Part shown: one piece after another, positions 1 to 6,861 of the stretch
How positions within the stretch are numbered: the first letter of the stretch is position 1
How the letters are laid out: every line of letters starts with the position of its first letter
NCBI GenBank assembly: GCA_020348925.1
Contig: CP070758.1
Location: 147,374 to 168,897, forward strand
Origin: Gemmatimonadota bacterium
GTDB taxonomy: Bacteria > JBHIER01 > G020348925
Direction: 5' to 3'
Length of the DNA: 21,524 nt
The notes under the pieces: model-generated
What the model saw: the letters and a program-made list of their open reading frames with translations, nothing else
What the model was told of the DNA's origin: nothing
Databases searched by the model: none
Program-made: the position numbers and the translations under genes

Positions 1-113
1 CGCCAAGATATAGTCGAGCCTTACAAGACACTGGTGCTGCAACTTCTCTTCCATTAAAAATTAGACAAACCAAATAAAACTTGTTCAAATTACCTGGGCG
101 CCCACTAACCTAA

Positions 114-137
114 GAAAAAAGGCGGCCCAGGGCCGCC
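114..137 (-). terminator. Rho-independent terminator of the truncated barrel gene
   Basis: Read on the minus strand, a 7-bp GC-only stem (arms 121-127 and 131-137, loop 128-130) is followed directly by a T-rich run (the A-rich stretch at 114-120 on the plus strand). It lies about 25 bases past the stop codon at 161-163 of the outer-membrane barrel remnant, where that gene's terminator would be expected. Confidence 0.8.
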
Positions 138-160
138 CTGTTGCGTCAGGTCAGGAGCGC

Positions 161-421
161 TTAGAGAAAATGGAAGCAGATGCCCACCACCACTTTGTGG
201 CTGGTGAAATCGAAGGTGGCCACGCCGCGCCGCTCGCGTTGGGGGCCGAACAACGGCCGGAGCTTCTGGTGCTCCAGTTCCACATCCCATTGCTGGCTGA
301 TCTTATACTCCACAAAGGCGGAGATGTTCCTGAGTGGATTTTGAAAGGTCCAAGGCATGCCGTGGAAAGAAGATCCGATTTTGAAACGTGAGTTTATTAT
401 TCGGTGATAAGTGAAGGAAAT
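161..421 (-). pseudogene. 3' remnant of an outer-membrane beta-barrel protein
   Basis: The minus-strand frame is open from 421 to a TAA at 161-163, giving about 86 residues with no convincing start near the upstream end; an in-frame TGA sits at 422-424. The peptide alternates hydrophobic and polar residues in strand-like segments (for example [19 protein letters not shown] and [10 protein letters not shown]) and ends in [10 protein letters not shown], close to the aromatic C-terminal strand signature recognised by the BAM machinery. An internal ATG at 358 would give only 65 residues, too few for a barrel. A strong terminator follows the stop. I read this as the surviving 3' end of a larger porin- or receptor-like gene whose 5' part was lost, perhaps when the plus-strand lipoprotein gene starting at 448 came to lie beside it. 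The exact family is not recognisable. Confidence 0.55.
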
Positions 422-447
422 TCAATGATTGTAGCAACAAGAAGAAC

Positions 448-990
448 GTGAAAAAAAGAATAGGCAGAATGGAGAAAGTCTCGATCTCATCTCTTGTTAT
501 ACTTCTATTCCTTAGTATTATGCATACCGGCTGTTTTGTTCCCCGACTGATCTGGCCTCAGGGTGATATACAACAGGGTGAACTGAACGATCCCTCACTC
601 CAGAAGAAGATCCTTGTTGCCGCCCGGAGTAGTGAATTTAAAGATGCAGTCGTCAAAAAAATAAGAGATGCTTTTAAGGACAAACCCGTATATGTCAAAT
701 TCATTGGGATTGATAATTTAAAGGAAGAGGACGCAACAGATTATTCGGCTGTTGTCCTGATCAGTACCTGTATTGCCTGGAAATTAGATCGCCATGTCAA
801 TGGTTTTTTCAATCGACATGAACATCATGATAATATGATTGTTCTCACCACATCAGGTGACGGCGATTGGGTGCCAGACAAAAAGGGACGTAACTTCGAT
901 GCCATCTCTTCTGCTTCTCAATCGGTTAAGATCAACGAGGTGGCAGATAGTATTGTAGAGAAAATTGGATCACTCCTTGCGGATGAGTAA
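448..990 (+). CDS. small predicted lipoprotein of unknown function
   Basis: The 180-residue product begins with a basic N-terminus, a hydrophobic stretch and a lipobox-like MHTGC, so it is probably a lipoprotein with Cys29 as the acylated residue. The rest is soluble, with alternating beta/alpha character: KKILVAARSSEFKDAVVKKI, then YVKFIGIDNL, then SAVVLISTCIAW. This recalls a flavodoxin-like or three-layer fold, but no nucleotide-binding or catalytic motif is evident. A GTG start at 448 is taken. An ATG at 469 (giving MEKVSISS at the N-terminus) is an equally good start and leaves a more compact signal peptide. The pirin gene follows closely, so the two are probably co-transcribed. I do not recognise the family. 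Confidence 0.75.
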   Translation: MKKRIGRMEKVSISSLVILLFLSIMHTGCFVPRLIWPQGDIQQGELNDPSLQKKILVAARSSEFKDAVVKKIRDAFKDKPVYVKFIGIDNLKEEDATDYSAVVLISTCIAWKLDRHVNGFFNRHEHHDNMIVLTTSGDGDWVPDKKGRNFDAISSASQSVKINEVADSIVEKIGSLLADE

Positions 991-1040
991 ACAAGGATAT
1001 GGTCGGACGTACGAATGAAGATTGGAAATCGGAAAGAGAT

Positions 1041-1955
1041 ATGAGCATAATATCAAGAAAAGTTCTAAACGCGATTGAGCCTCAATATGTTCTGGAAGGG
1101 GCGGGGGTTCGGCTCCGGCGAGGTTTTCCTACAGAAGCGTTGGATTATCTTGATCCGTTCCTCTTATTTGACGATTTTAGCTCGAACAATCCTGCTGATT
1201 ACATGAAGGGATTTCCCATGCATCCACACCGTGGTATAGAAACGGTGACCTATATACTCGCTGGCGAGGTGAATCATCGAGATAGTATCGGGAACGCTGG
1301 CAAAATCGGTGCTGGAGATGTGCAGTGGATGACATCGGGGAGAGGTATTATGCACGAAGAGATGCCCAGTTCCCGCAGCGGAAAATTGATCGGGTTTCAA
1401 CTGTGGGTCAATCTTCCGGCACAACGCAAGATGAACGAACCGAGATACCAGGGAATTCTCTCTGCTGACATACCTGAGGTTGAGCTCAACGATGGTGTCA
1501 AAGTTCGAGTTATCGCTGGTCGGGTCGGTCAGGTTGAGGGACCCGTGACCGGAATTGTTGCTGAACCAACATATTTGAATGTGTTCATTCCTTCATACAG
1601 TTCATTTACTCACGAAATTGACGAAGACCGTACAGCATTTGCCTATGTTTTCGAGGGAGAGGGAATGTTTGAGGTCACCGAGGGTATGGCAAGGCAATTC
1701 ATACAACATCGCAAGCTCGTTGTTCTTGGTGCCGGGCATTCTCTCGTGGTGAAAAGTAAGGGGCAATCGATTCGATTTCTTCTTGTGCTCGGAAAGCCAA
1801 TTCGAGAGCCGATTGCACGATATGGGCCGTTTGTTATGAATACAAGGGAGGAGATTGAGCAGGCTCTCCGTGATCTCCGTAATGGTACATTCATCGATCC
1901 TCAACCCAATAGTGACTCAAACTCTTGGTACGGTTCCCCAGCGAAAGAAAAATAG
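1041..1955 (+). CDS. pirin family protein
   Basis: This is a two-domain cupin of the pirin family, about 304 residues, the usual length. The N-terminal domain carries the complete metal site: HPHRGIE (His61 and His63) and GRGIMHEEMP (His105 and Glu107). These correspond to the iron ligands His56, His58, His101 and Glu103 of human pirin. Known pirins are cytoplasmic iron proteins, and some bacterial ones have quercetin 2,3-dioxygenase activity, but the role here cannot be assigned. The frame is open from an ATG at 999, only 8 bases after the previous stop. I prefer the ATG at 1041 because the peptide then starts MSIISRKV, as pirins usually do, with a GGAAAGAG ribosome-binding site just upstream. 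The AAGGA before 999 is too close to its ATG. Confidence 0.93.
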   Translation: MSIISRKVLNAIEPQYVLEGAGVRLRRGFPTEALDYLDPFLLFDDFSSNNPADYMKGFPMHPHRGIETVTYILAGEVNHRDSIGNAGKIGAGDVQWMTSGRGIMHEEMPSSRSGKLIGFQLWVNLPAQRKMNEPRYQGILSADIPEVELNDGVKVRVIAGRVGQVEGPVTGIVAEPTYLNVFIPSYSSFTHEIDEDRTAFAYVFEGEGMFEVTEGMARQFIQHRKLVVLGAGHSLVVKSKGQSIRFLLVLGKPIREPIARYGPFVMNTREEIEQALRDLRNGTFIDPQPNSDSNSWYGSPAKEK

Positions 1956-2030
1956 AACCTCTAATCTTTTCTGGCAATTGATTCTTCTCTAGGAAACCAG
2001 AAATAATCTTTACATTTCTCAAGAAATATC

Positions 2031-2059
2031 TTGGGAGTTGGAACTTCTGCAGCTATATT
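2031..2059 (+). promoter_or_regulatory. predicted promoter of the TetR gene
   Basis: TTGGGA at 2031-2036 and TATATT at 2054-2059 form a sigma70-like -35/-10 pair with 17-base spacing. The TetR-family ATG at 2119 lies about 55 bases past the expected transcription start. The -10 box and predicted start are overlapped by the inverted repeats at 2058-2088. The -35 box matches the consensus at only four of six positions, so this is a prediction. Confidence 0.45.
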
Positions 2060-2088
2060 AAACGCACGTTTAAAACAATTGTTTAAAC
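2058..2088. promoter_or_regulatory. nested inverted repeats, candidate TetR operator
   Basis: Two overlapping palindromes are present. TTAAACG and CGTTTAA flank a CA centre at 2058-2073. GTTTAAA and TTTAAAC flank a 7-base centre at 2068-2088, and the inner AAACAATTGTTT is itself a perfect 12-base palindrome. They begin within the predicted -10 box and end 30 bases before the TetR start codon. TetR-family proteins bind such two-fold symmetric sites as dimers and often repress their own gene, so autoregulation is the natural reading. The 9-mer ACGTTTAAA recurs at 2755-2763 before the receptor gene. Confidence 0.5.
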
Positions 2089-2118
2089 TGAAGGTTAAGA
2101 TTTTTGAAAGGAGTGGCA

Positions 2119-2718
2119 ATGAATCAAGGGGAGCTTTCGGTAAAAGAACAGATCATTCTTGCCACTATCAATTGCATTGAGAAAGTTGGCATCGATTCGA
2201 TTACTATCCGTGGCATTGCGAAAGAGGCACAGGTGAACGTCGCTGCCATTAACTACCACTTTGGTTCAAAGCAGGAACTTCTGAATGAAACGTTTAGGAA
2301 AACTCTCGATGCTGCCTTCTCCGATTCGGAAGCAGCGAAGGTCTTGGAGACGGATGATCAAGACTTTCATGTCGCCTTGAAATCGTATCTCATACACATT
2401 TTGAATGGTATGTTCAATTATCCGGGTATATCAAAAGCGCACTTCTATACCCCTCTCATGCATGGGAACTGTAGAAGTCCGGCCGTAAGGAGATTGAATA
2501 CATTTCTTAAGAGCCTGTTTGGAAGGGCGAAAAATCTCATGCCCGAAGAAATGGTTAAGGAAAAGAAATTGTCACTGGTACAAATTATGGCAGCCATTAT
2601 ATTCATAGGCTTCGTTCCCGATTGTTTCAGGGATTTTACAGGGATCAACTTTAGAGATCCGAGCGAACGGCGAAAATACGTTGACCATTTGTTGAAACAC
2701 TTTTTGAAAAAAGCGTAG
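2119..2718 (+). CDS. TetR/AcrR family transcriptional regulator
   Basis: The product of about 199 residues has the TetR N-terminal helix-turn-helix: SITIRGIAKEAQVNVAAINY followed by HFGSKQELL, with the conserved YHF(G)SK turn at residues 47-52. The C-terminal ligand-binding half is helical and divergent, as usual in this family, so the inducer cannot be read from it. The frame is open from a TTG at 2104, but AAAGGAG at 2107-2113 is correctly spaced for ATG 2119, so that start is chosen. The gene is followed after 102 bases by a TonB-dependent receptor and then an MFS transporter in the same direction. It is probably their regulator, acting through the repeats at 2058-2088 and the related site at 2755. 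Confidence 0.92.
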   Translation: MNQGELSVKEQIILATINCIEKVGIDSITIRGIAKEAQVNVAAINYHFGSKQELLNETFRKTLDAAFSDSEAAKVLETDDQDFHVALKSYLIHILNGMFNYPGISKAHFYTPLMHGNCRSPAVRRLNTFLKSLFGRAKNLMPEEMVKEKKLSLVQIMAAIIFIGFVPDCFRDFTGINFRDPSERRKYVDHLLKHFLKKA

Positions 2719-2754
2719 TACGATGAACGGAATAAAATGACACTCTTTTTCAGA

Positions 2755-2763
2755 ACGTTTAAA
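2755..2763 (+). promoter_or_regulatory. possible TetR half-site before the receptor gene
   Basis: ACGTTTAAA here repeats exactly the 9-mer found inside the inverted repeats upstream of the TetR gene (2066-2074). It lies 57 bases before the receptor start codon, a normal promoter distance. No second arm is evident, so it is a half-site at best. A 9-base match in AT-rich intergenic DNA can also be chance. Confidence 0.3.
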
Positions 2764-2820
2764 TGGACCATGACACATAAAAACCCTATACCTTGAAAGA
2801 ACACTACTCGGGAGAAAAAA

Positions 2821-5136
2821 ATGAGAACAATATTCGTATTCGTTATTGCTCTTGGGATTCTGTCTATTATCCACAATTCCGACGTTGTGTCGGCACAAGG
2901 GAAAGTACGAACAGGTATTCTGAAGGGTCGCGTCATGGACACGGATACGAAAACTCCTCTTGCCGGGACAAATGTGATCGTTGTCGATACGAAAAAAGGT
3001 GCTGCGACAGATAGAGACGGCATCTTCATGATACCGGACGTTCCGGTTGGGAGTTATACGCTCCAGTTCCGTTATGTCGGATATGAACCGATGAAGAAAA
3101 CGGATATCATTGTCCGGTCCGAAAGAATCACCTTCGTCCAAGCCGAGCTGAAATTTTCTGTCTTGCAAGGGCAGGAAATTACGGTGACGGCCGGATATTT
3201 TTCACAGACACAGGATCAACCGACGAGTTCCGTCAATTTTTCATTCGAAGAGATCCGTCGGGCTCCCGGATCCGCAGGTGATGTCAGCAGGATTATTATG
3301 GGTCTTCCCAGCATTGCCAAGGTAAATGATCAAACAAACAGTCTCATTGTCCGAGGGGGAAGTCCCGTCGAGAACGCTTTCTTTATCGATAATATTGAAA
3401 TACCGAATATCAACCACTTTCCCACTCAGGGATCTTCCGGTGGACCAATCGGAATGGTGAACGTTGATTTCATCCAAGATGTTAACTTCTATACAGGCGG
3501 ATTTTCATCCCTCTATGGAGACAAACTGTCCTCTATTATGGATATTGTTTTTCGTGAGGGAAATCGTGATGAGTTTGACGGTCAATTGGATCTCAACTTC
3601 GCGGGCTTTGGCGGGATAGTTGAAGGTCCGCTCTTTCACAGGAAGGGATCCTGGCTTCTGTCAGTGCGAAGAAGCTTTTTGGATTTACTCGTTGATGCCT
3701 TTGATGTAGGAACGAGTGTAGCCCCGCGATACGGAGACTACCAGGGAAAGGTTGTGTACGATATCCATCCTCGTCACAAGCTCAGCCTACTTGGCGTTTT
3801 TGGTGATGATCACAACGATCCCGATAAAGAGACCGCACAGGAGAACGATATGATCGTCTATGGGAATCAGGATCTCTATGTGCACACCATTGGTATGAAC
3901 TGGATGGCACTGTGGCATAAAAGCGGTTACTCAAATACATCTGTGGCATATACTTCCCAGAAGTATGAGGAGGATTTCTACGAAACCACAACAAGCAACC
4001 ACCTCTTGAGAAACCGGTCCCACGAAGAGATTCTGAACCTAAGAAACGTAAACCATTGGCGCTTCAACGCAATGCATTCGATGGAATTCGGTTTTGATGC
4101 GAAACATCTCATCGCTGATTATGGTAATTTCTATGCGGAATATACTGATGCTTTGGGCGACACAGTTCCGGCGTTTACCTTGAACGAAAAGATCGATGCA
4201 AACAAGATTGGCGGTTTCGTTCACTACATTTTGAAACCATGTGTTCGTTTCAGGGTTAATTTTGGCCTCAGGGCCGACTATTTCTCCTTGAATAACAATA
4301 GAAACATATCACCAAGACTTGCACTCTCTTACAATGTGACCGATGACACGCGGATTAACGCATCAACCGGAATCTTCTACCAGAGTCTTCCTCTCCTCTT
4401 GCTTTCTCAAAACGAGGAGAATGAGAGCTTGAAAGATCCCAAAGCCGTGCATTATGTTCTCGGAGTCGAGCACCTGCTCACTGAAAATACGAAGCTCACC
4501 GTGGAGGTCTATCAGAAGGACTACGACCATTTTCCCCTGGATCCCACCCAACCGACCTTATTTCTTATCGATGAACTCTATTATCGCTATGGCTTCTTCT
4601 TCAATCATGAACGGCTCATCGATACAGGACAGGCCTCTTCGCGAGGAATCGAAATCATGCTGCAGAAGAAGCTTGCAGAGAATATTTATGGATTAGCAAG
4701 TGCATCGTACTTTCGATCAAAATATAAAGACAGTCTTGGCACCTGGAGGGAGAGGGTTTTTGACAATCGAGCAATCTTGAGTCTCGAGGGTGGTTATAAA
4801 CCTAACAATAACTGGGAGTTCAGCTTGCGATGGATCTATGCTGGTGGTCCCCCCTATACGCCGTTCGATGTCGAAGAATCCCGAAGGCTGAATCGAGAGG
4901 TGCTTGATGGAGATCGAATTAACGAGGTCCGGTATCCCGATTATCACTCGCTGAATATTCGATTCGACCGACGTTTCCATTTCAGTCGTTCGAATCTTGT
5001 TTTCTATTTCAGTGTTTGGAATGTCTATAACCGCAAGAATATTGCCTCGTATTTCTGGAACGAAATCGATCAAAAAGAGGACGTCATCTACCAGTGGAGC
5101 TTGCTGCCCATTTTCGGTTTCGAATTTGAGTTTTGA
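2821..5136 (+). CDS. TonB-dependent receptor with carboxypeptidase-regulatory-like domain
   Basis: This 771-residue outer-membrane transporter begins with a Sec signal peptide (about residues 1-25, cleavage after VVSA). Residues about 33-120 are a carboxypeptidase-regulatory-like beta-sandwich (GRVMDTDTKTPLAGTNVIV, DGIFMIPDVPVGSYTLQF). Residues about 140-245 are the TonB plug, with SLIVRGGSPVENAFFIDNIE and GGFSSLYGDKLSSIMDI. The remainder is a 22-strand-type barrel ending in the aromatic GFEFEF. This order is typical of receptors in the FCB group. The substrate cannot be deduced. The gene has a good ribosome-binding site (GGGAGAAAAAA) and lies between a TetR regulator and a POT-like inner-membrane transporter. 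Together these suggest import of a peptide, siderophore or similar small molecule through both membranes. Confidence 0.93.
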   Translation: MRTIFVFVIALGILSIIHNSDVVSAQGKVRTGILKGRVMDTDTKTPLAGTNVIVVDTKKGAATDRDGIFMIPDVPVGSYTLQFRYVGYEPMKKTDIIVRSERITFVQAELKFSVLQGQEITVTAGYFSQTQDQPTSSVNFSFEEIRRAPGSAGDVSRIIMGLPSIAKVNDQTNSLIVRGGSPVENAFFIDNIEIPNINHFPTQGSSGGPIGMVNVDFIQDVNFYTGGFSSLYGDKLSSIMDIVFREGNRDEFDGQLDLNFAGFGGIVEGPLFHRKGSWLLSVRRSFLDLLVDAFDVGTSVAPRYGDYQGKVVYDIHPRHKLSLLGVFGDDHNDPDKETAQENDMIVYGNQDLYVHTIGMNWMALWHKSGYSNTSVAYTSQKYEEDFYETTTSNHLLRNRSHEEILNLRNVNHWRFNAMHSMEFGFDAKHLIADYGNFYAEYTDALGDTVPAFTLNEKIDANKIGGFVHYILKPCVRFRVNFGLRADYFSLNNNRNISPRLALSYNVTDDTRINASTGIFYQSLPLLLLSQNEENESLKDPKAVHYVLGVEHLLTENTKLTVEVYQKDYDHFPLDPTQPTLFLIDELYYRYGFFFNHERLIDTGQASSRGIEIMLQKKLAENIYGLASASYFRSKYKDSLGTWRERVFDNRAILSLEGGYKPNNNWEFSLRWIYAGGPPYTPFDVEESRRLNREVLDGDRINEVRYPDYHSLNIRFDRRFHFSRSNLVFYFSVWNVYNRKNIASYFWNEIDQKEDVIYQWSLLPIFGFEFEF

Positions 5137-5261
5137 GATTCGACCGGATGCATGGACCGGATTTCGGTAGCACAATGAATATTGTCTTGCTCTTTCGGCG
5201 TATGGACCTATATTAATCAGATTGTATTGTACGTTGTTGAAATTGGAAGGGGCGGCGATCG

Positions 5262-5330
5262 ATGAAGTTTACAGGAATATTGAGTTATCCGGAGGATAAG
5301 CTGCATTGGGAATTTGTACACAAACGCTGA
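5262..5330 (+). CDS. possible 22-codon small ORF ahead of the MFS gene
   Basis: An ATG at 5262 with a weak purine-rich stretch upstream opens a 22-codon frame ending in TGA at 5328-5330, nine bases before the MFS start codon. The peptide begins MKFTGILSYPEDKLHW. It could be a translated leader or upstream ORF coupled to the transporter gene, but a frame this short can be chance and no family is recognised. Nothing else is seen in the 203-base gap between receptor and transporter, apart from a direct repeat of ACCGGAT near 5146-5170. Confidence 0.2.
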   Translation: MKFTGILSYPEDKLHWEFVHKR

Positions 5331-5339
5331 GAGGTAATT

Positions 5340-6629
5340 ATGGCTAAAAGAACGCCTTTTCCCGGAGTTTTTTGGGTGGCAAACTCAGTCGAAATTCTCG
5401 AACGATTTGCTTACTACGGAATTTATCTGGGCTTCGGCATTTACATGGAGTACCTCGGTTACACCAAAGCGCAGCTTGGTATTGTGCAGAGTTTATTCTT
5501 GTTATTCTCCTATGCTGTTCCGATTATATCCGGCACTTTTGCGGACAGGTTTGGATTCAAGAAAGTACTCATCATCTCTTACTTGGCCTATCTGCCATCC
5601 ATCTTACTCCTTATTGTCACAAAATCCTTCTCGGGTATTGCCCTGACTATGTTGAGTATCGCCCTCGCTGCCGGAATCTTCAAACCCCTCATCTCAGGGA
5701 CGGTTCGAGCTGTTACGGACAAGACTAATAAAACGCTCGGTTTCGGAGTTTTCTACGCCATGGTAAACGTCGGTGCATCTTTCGGACCTGTTGTCGCTGG
5801 TAAGCTCAGGGCCATATCGTGGAATTATGCTTTCTTAGCCGCTGCAATTTCCATCGGCGTTATGTTACTCATCACAATCCTCTTTTATAAAGAGCCCGAA
5901 AGAGAAATTGAGGGGGCAACACTCAGCAAGAAATTCAAGGATCTGGTTATCGCACTATCGGACCTTAAGTTTGCCATCTTTTTAGTATTGCTGGGATTGT
6001 TCTTCTGGTTACCTTTATGGGCTTTCTTCAATGTGCTTGCCATGTATGTTGATCGGAACCTTGATACGGCAAGACTGTACCTGAATGTGAAAAACGTATT
6101 CGGGACCGGTATTGCGAACATCGTCTCCCATGTCGATGAACAGGGAGTGAGGCGGTTACTCGGAGAATCTATCTCGCACACCGGATATATCATCATGATA
6201 CTTCAGATTTTTGTTTCAAGAATATTTGAGCGATTTCGAGCTCTGCCTTCATTTTCGTTCGGTCTTTTTGTTGCAGCCCTTGGTTTCATATTCCTTGGGT
6301 ATGCACATGTTTCCCGTCCTGCATGGGTATTTGTAGGAATATTATTATTCGCAATAGGTGAAATGATATCATCTCCGCGAATACAGGAGTACATCACATG
6401 GATTGCACCGAAAGAGAAAGCCGGTCTGTATATGGGCTCGAATTTTCTCCCGATGGGTTTGGGTGGTTTTTTAAGTGGTGTTGTCTATACATCGCTTTAC
6501 GGGCATTTTCGCAGTATGAATCATCCCGAATATGTGTGGTTTCTTCTTGCTGCAAACACGATTCTGGGAATAATCGCACTTTTCTTATTTACGAAGATGT
6601 TGGGAGAATTTCAGGAAATGGAGGAATAG
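5340..6629 (+). CDS. MFS transporter, POT/PTR2 (proton-coupled peptide transporter)-like
   Basis: This 429-residue inner-membrane protein has about twelve hydrophobic helices split by a charged cytoplasmic loop near residues 183-205. Helix 1 contains EILERFAYYG (Glu18, Glu21, Arg22, Tyr25, Tyr26), matching the ExxERFxYY signature of proton-dependent oligopeptide transporters, where these charges take part in proton coupling. The loop after helix 2, GTFADRFGFKKVL, fits the MFS motif A seen in that family. It is somewhat shorter than typical bacterial POTs (450-500 residues), and I see no further POT-specific motif, so the substrate is open. The ribosome-binding site is AGAGG. It follows the TonB-dependent receptor and may carry the same or a derived substrate from periplasm to cytoplasm. 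Confidence 0.85.
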   Translation: MAKRTPFPGVFWVANSVEILERFAYYGIYLGFGIYMEYLGYTKAQLGIVQSLFLLFSYAVPIISGTFADRFGFKKVLIISYLAYLPSILLLIVTKSFSGIALTMLSIALAAGIFKPLISGTVRAVTDKTNKTLGFGVFYAMVNVGASFGPVVAGKLRAISWNYAFLAAAISIGVMLLITILFYKEPEREIEGATLSKKFKDLVIALSDLKFAIFLVLLGLFFWLPLWAFFNVLAMYVDRNLDTARLYLNVKNVFGTGIANIVSHVDEQGVRRLLGESISHTGYIIMILQIFVSRIFERFRALPSFSFGLFVAALGFIFLGYAHVSRPAWVFVGILLFAIGEMISSPRIQEYITWIAPKEKAGLYMGSNFLPMGLGGFLSGVVYTSLYGHFRSMNHPEYVWFLLAANTILGIIALFLFTKMLGEFQEMEE

Positions 6630-6637
6630 TACTTCAA

Positions 6638-6667
6638 CATCTCGGAAATTCTACAATTTTCGAGATG
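6638..6667 (+). terminator. 13-bp stem-loop after the MFS gene
   Basis: Arms 6638-6650 and 6655-6667 form a 13-bp stem, with one G-T pair, around the tetraloop CTAC. It begins 9 bases past the MFS stop codon. There is no T-run after it, so it may be a 3'-end RNA-stabilising hairpin or a factor-assisted terminator rather than a classical intrinsic terminator. Confidence 0.5.
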
Positions 6668-6670
6668 TAT

Positions 6671-6790
6671 CAGGGGGTTTGTGGGAAAGGATGTGCTTTC
6701 CCCCAAGGGGTAACAGGATTTCGATGTGAGCTGGCGCAGCATCGAGATCCGCCATAGGGGCGAAAGCCCCTTGGGAACGTTGCGAACGAG
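6671..6790 (+). other. highly structured intergenic segment, possible RNA element
   Basis: Within 120 bases there are several helices: GGGAAAG/CTTTCCC (6683-6689 with 6696-6702), an 11-bp stem 6716-6726 with 6740-6750, GGGGC-GAAA-GCCCC with a GNRA-type tetraloop (6757-6770) and CGTT/AACG (6778-6788). In addition AAGGGG at 6705-6710 can pair with CCCCTT at 6767-6772, which would exclude the GAAA hairpin and enclose the 11-bp stem. The segment is G+C-richer than the adjacent genes and sits about 70 bases before the hexapeptide gene. It could be a leader RNA, a small RNA or the remnant of a mobile element. It does not match any riboswitch or intron I can name, and no protein homology is visible in its frames. 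Confidence 0.35.
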
Positions 6791-6861
6791 GTGAGCTAAG
6801 TTCTAGTAAGGTTTGTCACATCTGTAACACTCAAGATATACGAAAAAAAGGCAAGGCTGTT

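Noticed and set aside
1-57. Open plus-strand frame of 18 codons running in from the window edge to TAA at 55-57
   Set aside because: It could be the tail of a gene to the left, but 18 open codons without recognisable similarity are easily chance.
999-1040. Earlier ATG (999) as the start of the pirin gene
   Set aside because: The AAGGA before it is too close, and the family start MSIISRKV is at 1041 with a better ribosome-binding site.
1968-2031. TTTCTGG/CCAGAAA inverted repeat and a 5-bp CAAGA/TCTTG stem after the pirin gene
   Set aside because: The loop is too long or the stem too short and no T-run follows, so no terminator is claimed.
6671-6790. Cobalamin or other known riboswitch
   Set aside because: A GGGAAC...GCGAA string resembles part of the cobalamin aptamer, but no B12 box or other conserved element is present, and the downstream gene has no cobalamin link.
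6671-6860. Possible TnpB or IS605-type remnant, suggested by a CHIC-like zinc-finger string in one frame
   Set aside because: The frames are short and broken, with no other transposase motif; the structure evidence is stronger than the coding evidence.
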